Under the pieces are notes generated by a model. It was given only the letters and a program-made list of their open reading frames with translations, searched no databases and was not told where the DNA came from. A stretch of DNA of 19,073 nt from Piscirickettsiaceae bacterium (GTDB lineage Bacteria; Pseudomonadota; Gammaproteobacteria; PS1; Pseudothioglobaceae). The stretch covers positions 1 to 19,073 of the forward strand of contig DTVJ01000220.1 of assembly GCA_012963565.1 (NCBI GenBank), read 5' to 3'. Position numbers and translations under genes: made by a program. Numbering within the stretch: the first letter of the stretch is position 1; the number at the start of each line of letters is the position of its first letter. Below are positions 15,171-19,073 of this stretch, piece after piece.

Positions 15171-16060
15171 CCACGAATCATCAATTATTTTTGTGGATGA
15201 CCTTGGCGATGCTCGGTTGGGGTGCTTCATGGCCAATTGCCAAAATACTTTCTGGATATATTACTGAACATGAGTTAGTAACTTATCGTTATTTTTTAAC
15301 CGTATTTACCATGGTACCTATTTTGTACTGGATGAGGTTGTCTCTTAAAATAGATCTTAAAAATTTATTGTTAGCAGCTATTGCTGGCGTGCTACTTATT
15401 TTTTATACCAAGCTATTTTTCCTGGGTACTAAGTACGGCACAGCTAGTTTGGCAGGGGCACTAGTAACGACACTCATGCCGATTATTGTGTACATATTAA
15501 TGTTGCTTAGTCGACAGAAAAGACCACAGATTAAAGATTGGCTGGCATTATTATTAGGGGTTACGGGTGTGTTCACTATGATGAAGGTTTGGAATTTCCA
15601 ATTAGATGAAATCTTCAAAATATCTAATGTGTATTTATTGTGGGCGGCGTTATGTTGGGCGCTAATGTCAATTGCCACCGCTTATACAAAATCCATTCAT
15701 CCAGTGGTATTGAGTTTTTATATTTATTTAGTTGCTGCTGTACTTGATTGGATAGTATTTTTTAATCCTACTAGTGGTTCTATACTCATTATGGACCAAA
15801 CATTCTGGGTGAGTTTCTTAATATTAACCGTGATCAGCACAACCTTCGCTACCACCGTTTATTTTTTAGGCATTCAAAGACTAGGTTCAAATAAAGGCAG
15901 TGTATTTACTTTTTTAGTGCCATTTTTTGCTATAGGACTAAGTATTATCTTATTAAACGAGTCACTCCAAGTAACAACCGTAATTGGCGTAATAATGACC
16001 ATCACCTCGCTTATGATGCTTAATAATGTCGGGCCAAGTTTTTTGAGAAATAAACGGTAG
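15167..16060 (+). CDS. EamA/DMT-family transporter
   Basis: A 297-residue protein with about ten hydrophobic helices in two repeated five-helix halves, the drug/metabolite transporter layout. The first helix contains LAMLGWGASWPIAKIL, a typical EamA start, followed by VTYRYFLTVF-like residues. The second half begins near LLWAALCWALMSIATAYTK and ends with VFTFLVPFFAIGLSIILLNESLQ, where PFFA and NESL are family-typical. Substrate is not predictable; relatives export amino acids or related metabolites. It overlaps the second LysE-type gene by 4 bases, and a basic tail (FLRNKR) puts the C-terminus in the cytoplasm. Confidence 0.9.
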   Translation: MTTNHQLFLWMTLAMLGWGASWPIAKILSGYITEHELVTYRYFLTVFTMVPILYWMRLSLKIDLKNLLLAAIAGVLLIFYTKLFFLGTKYGTASLAGALVTTLMPIIVYILMLLSRQKRPQIKDWLALLLGVTGVFTMMKVWNFQLDEIFKISNVYLLWAALCWALMSIATAYTKSIHPVVLSFYIYLVAAVLDWIVFFNPTSGSILIMDQTFWVSFLILTVISTTFATTVYFLGIQRLGSNKGSVFTFLVPFFAIGLSIILLNESLQVTTVIGVIMTITSLMMLNNVGPSFLRNKR

Positions 16061-16168
16061 TAAAGTTAAGGTTTTTTGCAATTTTTTAATAAAATTTCAC
16101 TAAACACTTAGAATTTAGGAAAATTAATTGTGTTAATATTGTCTTATGAAATCAACTGAGCCGCAAAA

Positions 16169-16357
16169 ATGGATGTAATTTATTGGTTAATTCCGAGCAT
16201 GATCTTTGTCGGCCTAGTGCTTGTTATCCTTCTAATGATAGGAGTTAAGAATGGTCAGTTTGAGGATTTGGAGGGCGAAGGTCAGCGTATTTTATTTGAC
16301 GAAGATGTGCATGATTTAGAAGTCCGTAAAAAATCTCAAAAAGACCTTGACACATAG
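16169..16357 (+). CDS. ccoS: cbb3-type cytochrome oxidase assembly protein CcoS
   Basis: CcoS is a tiny single-span inner-membrane protein needed for maturation of the high-affinity cbb3 oxidase, probably for cofactor insertion. The 62-residue product has a membrane helix at about 4-24 (IYWLIPSMIFVGLVLVILLMI), then the family signature GQFEDLEGEGQRILFDED at 29-46. The signature is close to the classic GQFDDLEGPAHRILFDDD pattern. It normally sits in ccoGHIS; here neither ccoN-O-Q-P nor ccoGHI is present. The tail after residue 46 is short and charged. It stands between an exporter cluster and phosphate-transport genes with its own 108-base upstream gap, in which I see no clear FNR (TTGAT-N4-ATCAA) box. 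Confidence 0.9.
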   Translation: MDVIYWLIPSMIFVGLVLVILLMIGVKNGQFEDLEGEGQRILFDEDVHDLEVRKKSQKDLDT

Positions 16358-16426
16358 ATTTTTTTATAGAAAATTCGCACTTAAAGAACACAGAAAAAAT
16401 AAACGCATAAAAAGAGGAAAAAGACG

Positions 16427-17104
16427 ATGGCAAAAAGCATTATTGATGGCCTATTTGGTAAATCACCAATCAGTCCATTACAAAAACATATGACACACGT
16501 GCACTCGTGTATTTCAGAATTAAAAGGCTTTATGGTTGCCATACATGCTCAAGATTGGGAGCAGGCCGAAAAAATTAGAAGAGACATTGGTCATAAAGAA
16601 GGTGAAGCCGACGTACTTAAAAAGAAATTACGTTTAAGTTTGCCATCGACTTTTATGATGCCTTTCTCACGTCGAGACTTATTAGATTTATTATTGATTC
16701 AAGACTCTATTGCAAATATCACCAAGGATGTTTCGGGTTTGATGCTCAATCGTAAGATGACCTTACCAGATGAAATCTTTGAAGACATTATTGAGTTGAC
16801 TGGTGTTTGCATTAAGACTTCAGCGACTGCGTTAAAAGCAGTCAATGAATTAGACGAGGTATTAGAGACTGCTTTTGGTAATCGCGAGCGTAAAGTTGTG
16901 GGTTCTATTATTAGTGATATTAATACTCTTGAAAGTCAATCAGATAAAATTCAACATATCATTCGTGGCAAGTTGTTTCCATTAGAAAAAGACCTTCCCC
17001 CCGTTGATGTTATGTTTTACTACCGCGCCGTTGAGTGGCTAGGTGAGTTGGCTGATGCTGCACAAAAGGTCGGCTCTAGATTAGAAGTATTACTCGCTAA
17101 GTAA
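16427..17104 (+). CDS. DUF47/PhoU-like Pit accessory protein (TIGR00153 family)
   Basis: A 225-residue soluble, largely helical protein of the DUF47 family, whose members are found next to Pit phosphate permeases and thought to regulate them. Typical features are the N-terminal GLFGKSPISPLQKHM (8-22), HKEGEADVLKKKLRLSLPSTFMMPFSRRDLLDLLLIQD (about 51-88, split here only by family insert variation), and FYYRAVEWLGELADAAQKVGSRLEVLLAK at the C-terminus. A clear GAGGA ribosome-binding site lies at 16414-16418. The next gene, the permease, begins 9 bases after its stop, and the permease's AAGGAG overlaps this stop codon. The exact role (regulator or subunit) is not established from sequence. Confidence 0.9.
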   Translation: MAKSIIDGLFGKSPISPLQKHMTHVHSCISELKGFMVAIHAQDWEQAEKIRRDIGHKEGEADVLKKKLRLSLPSTFMMPFSRRDLLDLLLIQDSIANITKDVSGLMLNRKMTLPDEIFEDIIELTGVCIKTSATALKAVNELDEVLETAFGNRERKVVGSIISDINTLESQSDKIQHIIRGKLFPLEKDLPPVDVMFYYRAVEWLGELADAAQKVGSRLEVLLAK

Positions 17105-17113
17105 GGAGATAAC

Positions 17114-18382
17114 GTGGAAATTATTGCAAATTACGGCGACGTATTATTAGTTTTAGCCATTGTCTTTGGTTTATTCATGGCATGGGGTGTGGGTGCTAAT
17201 GATGTTGCAAACGCGATGGGCACCTCGGTGGGCTCGGGTGCGGTTACCATTAAGCAAGCTATTATTATCGCCGTTATTTTTGAATTTGCCGGTGCCATTC
17301 TTGCGGGTGGTGAGGTAACTGCTACGATCCGTAAAGGGATTCTAGATGCGTCAATTTTTACTGATAGTCCACATTTATTGGTGTACGGCATGTTGGCATC
17401 TTTATTAGCGGCAGGCACATGGCTGATGATTGCCTCTTCATTAGGTTGGCCAGTATCAACCACACATTCGATCGTTGGTGCTATTGTCGGTTTTGGTGCA
17501 GTTGGCGTTGGTGTTGATGCAGTTGCATGGGACAAAGTCGGTACCATTGCCATGAGTTGGATTGTTTCACCATTACTAGCAGGAACAATTGCATTTATGC
17601 TTTTTAGAAGTCTGCAGAACTTAATTATTGATACTAGTCAGCCTTTTGAAAATGCCAAAAAATATGTGCCGTATTATATGTTTTTGGTCGGTTTTGTTAT
17701 CTCTCTAGTAACTATCTTTAAAGGCTTAAAGCACATTGGCTTAAGTTACAGTGTAGGCGATAGTTATTTATTGGCAATAGGATTTGGTGTTTTGGTGGCT
17801 TTAATTGGCACGATTATTATTAGACGTATCCACATTGATCCAAATGAAAATGAAGATTTTCATTTTACTTCGATGGAGAGAGTGTTTAGTGTACTGATGA
17901 TTATTACTGCAGCTGCGATGGCATTTGCACATGGTTCTAACGATGTTGCTAACGCGATCGGCCCGTTAGCTGCTATTTATGGCGTGATTGAGAGTGGCGG
18001 AATGATAGGCTCGAAGAGTGCATTACCAGTTTGGGTATTGCTAGTTGGTGGTGGTGGTATTGTCTTTGGTTTGGTGACTTATGGTCACAAAGTGATTGCG
18101 ACGATTGGTACCAATATTACTCAATTAACCCCTTCTCGTGGTTTTGCAGCAACATTAGCTGCAGCAGCAACGGTGGTGATTGCATCTGGTACAGGCTTAC
18201 CAGTATCGACCACTCAAGTTCTGGTGGGCGCAGTGTTAGGTGTCGGATTAGCGCGAGGTTTGGCAGCATTAGATACCCGCGTAATTAACAAAATTTTCTT
18301 ATCATGGATTGTGACGTTGCCAGCAGGTGCTTTAATGTCAATCCTGTTTTTCTTTGCACTGAAGAGTGCTTTTGGAGGTTAA
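17114..18382 (+). CDS. Pit-family inorganic phosphate permease
   Basis: A low-affinity phosphate transporter of the inner membrane, driven by a cation gradient (H+ or Na+) and probably carrying metal-phosphate. The 422-residue protein has about ten hydrophobic helices in two homologous halves. Each half carries the PiT signature: GVGANDVANAMGTSVGSGAV at about 25-44 and HGSNDVANAIGPLAAIYG at about 273-290. Conserved GWPVSTTHSIVGAIVGFG and TGLPVSTTQVLVGAVLGVG repeat in the two halves. The start is GTG at 17114, fixed by an AAGGAG Shine-Dalgarno sequence at 17103-17108. It follows its DUF47 partner by 9 bases and precedes ibaG by one base. It is PitA-like, but I cannot tell H+ from Na+ coupling. 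Confidence 0.95.
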   Translation: MEIIANYGDVLLVLAIVFGLFMAWGVGANDVANAMGTSVGSGAVTIKQAIIIAVIFEFAGAILAGGEVTATIRKGILDASIFTDSPHLLVYGMLASLLAAGTWLMIASSLGWPVSTTHSIVGAIVGFGAVGVGVDAVAWDKVGTIAMSWIVSPLLAGTIAFMLFRSLQNLIIDTSQPFENAKKYVPYYMFLVGFVISLVTIFKGLKHIGLSYSVGDSYLLAIGFGVLVALIGTIIIRRIHIDPNENEDFHFTSMERVFSVLMIITAAAMAFAHGSNDVANAIGPLAAIYGVIESGGMIGSKSALPVWVLLVGGGGIVFGLVTYGHKVIATIGTNITQLTPSRGFAATLAAAATVVIASGTGLPVSTTQVLVGAVLGVGLARGLAALDTRVINKIFLSWIVTLPAGALMSILFFFALKSAFGG

Positions 18383-18383
18383 T

Positions 18384-18620
18384 ATGACTTTAGATGAAAT
18401 ACAAGCTAAGTTAGAGGGTGCTATTCAGAATTCGGTTGTAACCATGGAAGGTGATGGTTGTAATTGTTCTACGTTAGTGGTTTCGCCAATTTTTGAAGAC
18501 ATGTCATTATTGGAGCGTCAAAAAATGGTACTTGCGGTGATGAATGATGATATTGCTAGTGGTCATTTGCATGCTTTAAGTATTAAGACACGCACCCCTA
18601 AAGAAAACGAAAATACTTAA
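18384..18620 (+). CDS. ibaG: BolA/IbaG-family iron-sulfur metabolism protein
   Basis: IbaG-type BolA proteins bind monothiol glutaredoxins through a shared [2Fe-2S] cluster and take part in iron-sulfur trafficking and acid response. The product from the ATG at 18384 is 78 residues; the frame is open to 18366 but the family begins MTLDEIQ. VTMEGDGCNCSTLVVSPIFE (19-38) and MSLLERQKMVLAV (40-52) match the family, and HLHALSIKTRTP (61-72) holds candidate cluster ligands H61 or H63. A strong GGAGG (18374-18378) within the end of the Pit gene sets the start. IbaG usually lies near murA and mla genes; here it is in the phosphate-permease operon. Its stop is 3 bases from the convergent CPXCG stop. 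Confidence 0.92.
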   Translation: MTLDEIQAKLEGAIQNSVVTMEGDGCNCSTLVVSPIFEDMSLLERQKMVLAVMNDDIASGHLHALSIKTRTPKENENT

Positions 18621-18635
18621 GGTTTATTCGTTTTC
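18603..18635 (+). terminator. Inverted repeat spanning the convergent ibaG/CPXCG stop codons (possible weak bidirectional terminator)
   Basis: GAAAACGAA (18603-18611) and TTCGTTTTC (18627-18635) are perfect complements, separated by 15 bases that hold both stop codons. The arms are the last codons of the two convergent genes, so both proteins end in an Glu-Asn-Glu stretch from the same DNA arms. The stem is AT-rich and has only a short T-run, so any terminator activity would be weak. Confidence 0.4.
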
Positions 18636-18815
18636 ATGTGTTGCGTACACATGAACTTGATGATCAAAATCTATTTCAACTGTAATATTAATTGGTCGAC
18701 AGCAGACTGAACAGTCTTCTACGTAACTCTGACTAGGTTCAGAGCAATCAATATCAATCTCAATGAATTCCCCACAATACGGGCATTGAACAGATTGTTC
18801 TTGAATCTCATTCAT
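18624..18815 (-). CDS. CPXCG-motif cysteine-rich protein
   Basis: A 63-residue acidic protein with two CxxC pairs: C11 and C14 in QCPYCGE, and C35 and C38 in DCSVCCRP (a third cysteine at 39). This is the layout of the small CPXCG-motif family, which should bind one zinc ion or an iron-sulfur centre. No enzymatic domain is visible and the function of the family is unknown. The ATG at 18815 overlaps the end of the DUF1289 gene by 8 bases, so the two are probably translated together. The extreme C-terminus (ATHENE) is encoded in the inverted repeat shared with ibaG. Confidence 0.88.
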   Translation of the reverse strand: MNEIQEQSVQCPYCGEFIEIDIDCSEPSQSYVEDCSVCCRPINITVEIDFDHQVHVYATHENE

Positions 18816-18984
18816 CGATATTGCGATTTTCTAGATCTTGCATAATGGCTTCACGCATTGAATCCGAGTAATTAATCCAATCGGTGATTTCATCACTGTG
18901 GCGTTTGCAGCCGACACAATAATTATTTTTATTGTATTTGCATATATCCACGCAAGGACTTTTAGTTGGTTTATGTTCATTCAT
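18808..18984 (-). CDS. DUF1289 family small cysteine-rich (probable Fe-S) protein
   Basis: A 58-residue protein starting at the ATG at 18984 and ending in TGA at 18810-18808. It contains SPCVDICKY (9-17) and NYCVGCKRHSDEITDW (21-36): four cysteines at 11, 15, 23 and 26 followed by RHxDEIxxW, the DUF1289 hallmark. Members are annotated as probable Fe-S proteins and are often found near small metal-binding proteins. The function is unknown. It is short enough to be missed by simple length filters. The downstream CPXCG gene overlaps by 8 bases. A TATAAT box lies 8 bases upstream of the start, which would give a very short or absent leader. Confidence 0.88.
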   Translation of the reverse strand: MNEHKPTKSPCVDICKYNKNNYCVGCKRHSDEITDWINYSDSMREAIMQDLENRNIDE

Positions 18985-18991
18985 GTTATTT

Positions 18992-18997
18992 ATTATA
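18992..18997 (-). promoter_or_regulatory. TATAAT -10 element before DUF1289
   Basis: A perfect minus-strand TATAAT lies at 18997-18992. No good -35 is found at 16-18 bases. If used, transcription would start around 18985, next to the ATG at 18984, giving a leaderless or nearly leaderless mRNA; no Shine-Dalgarno sequence is present. Confidence 0.35.
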
Positions 18998-19043
18998 AAA
19001 GGCTAATGTAAAATAGCTGTCTTTATTTCATCTTAATTATTCC

Positions 19044-19073
19044 ATGGGATTTTCAAAATTAGGCTTATCAGAC
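19044..19073 (+). CDS. Probable DEAD-box RNA helicase, N-terminus only (RhlE-like)
   Basis: The last thirty bases encode MGFSKLGLSD from the ATG at 19044 to the window edge. The pattern M-x-F-x-x-L-G-L-S resembles the start of RhlE-type DEAD-box helicases, where the phenylalanine upstream of the Q motif is conserved. Only ten residues are available, no ribosome-binding site is clear, and the identification is tentative. Confidence 0.5.
   Translation, partial: MGFSKLGLSD

Noticed and set aside
16061..16168. FNR/Anr box in the gap before ccoS
   Set aside because: AT-rich with TTAAT repeats, but nothing matches TTGAT-N4-ATCAA at the right spacing.
17131..17553. 140-residue minus-strand frame opposite the Pit permease
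   Set aside because: Its Pro/Ala/Thr-rich translation is a shadow of the Gly/Val/Ala-rich first half of the permease.
18031..18288. Tryptophan- and serine-rich plus-strand frame
   Set aside because: It lies inside the Pit permease in another frame and its composition reflects the glycine/valine codons of the membrane helices.
1..19073. CRISPR array, insertion sequence, tRNA/rRNA genes, phage or defence genes
   Set aside because: No spaced direct repeats, transposase or integrase motifs, cloverleaf-sized gaps or defence domains were seen; gaps between genes are short.

Overview
The window is a compact, AT-rich stretch of bacterial chromosome. There is no gap of 300 bases or more without a gene, and I see no mobile element, CRISPR array, rRNA or tRNA. 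The protein sequences look gammaproteobacterial (Orn, PepP, RsmE, PriA, TilS, AccA, IbaG). One gene resembles dsrS, the accessory gene of the reverse dissimilatory sulfite reductase (dsr) operon of sulfur oxidisers. Low GC, dsrS, an orphan ccoS and tight packing together suggest a sulfur-oxidising gammaproteobacterium such as the SUP05/Thioglobus group or a related symbiont. That placement is an inference; no marker gene settles it.

Layout. (1) 1-3162, minus strand: pepP > trpD > orn > ispE, a tightly packed housekeeping string in transcription order, with ispE cut by the window edge. (2) 3196-3912, plus: rsmE, whose 3' end overlaps the 3' end of the dsrS-like gene. (3) 3898-5966, minus: proC, then a gap holding a possible broken small gene, then the dsrS-like gene. 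(4) 6038-8908, plus: gph > bioA > a secreted metallo-beta-lactamase-fold protein, the last two overlapping by 4 bases. (5) 9003-9287, plus: a 94-residue encapsulated-ferritin (EncFtn) homologue with no targeting tail and no shell gene nearby. (6) 9303-11267, minus: priA. (7) 11333-11773, plus: ybeY, whose stop abuts the stop of tilS. (8) 11774-13877, minus: accA > tilS. (9) 13936-16060, plus: two tandem LysE/RhtB exporters and an EamA transporter. (10) 16169-18620, plus: ccoS, a DUF47 Pit-accessory protein, a Pit phosphate permease and a BolA-family ibaG. (11) 18624-18984, minus: DUF1289 > CPXCG, two tiny cysteine-rich metal-binding proteins. (12) 19044 to the end, plus: the first ten codons of a probable DEAD-box RNA helicase.

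Most of this is ordinary core metabolism: isoprenoid, tryptophan, proline, biotin and fatty acid synthesis, RNA turnover and modification, and replication restart. The parts most worth following are the EncFtn homologue that seems built to work without its nanocompartment, the dsrS-like gene away from any dsr operon with a possible frameshifted gene upstream, the perfect inverted repeat over the bioA start codon, and the exporter and orphan-ccoS clusters. I found no clear new multi-gene defence or biosynthetic system.
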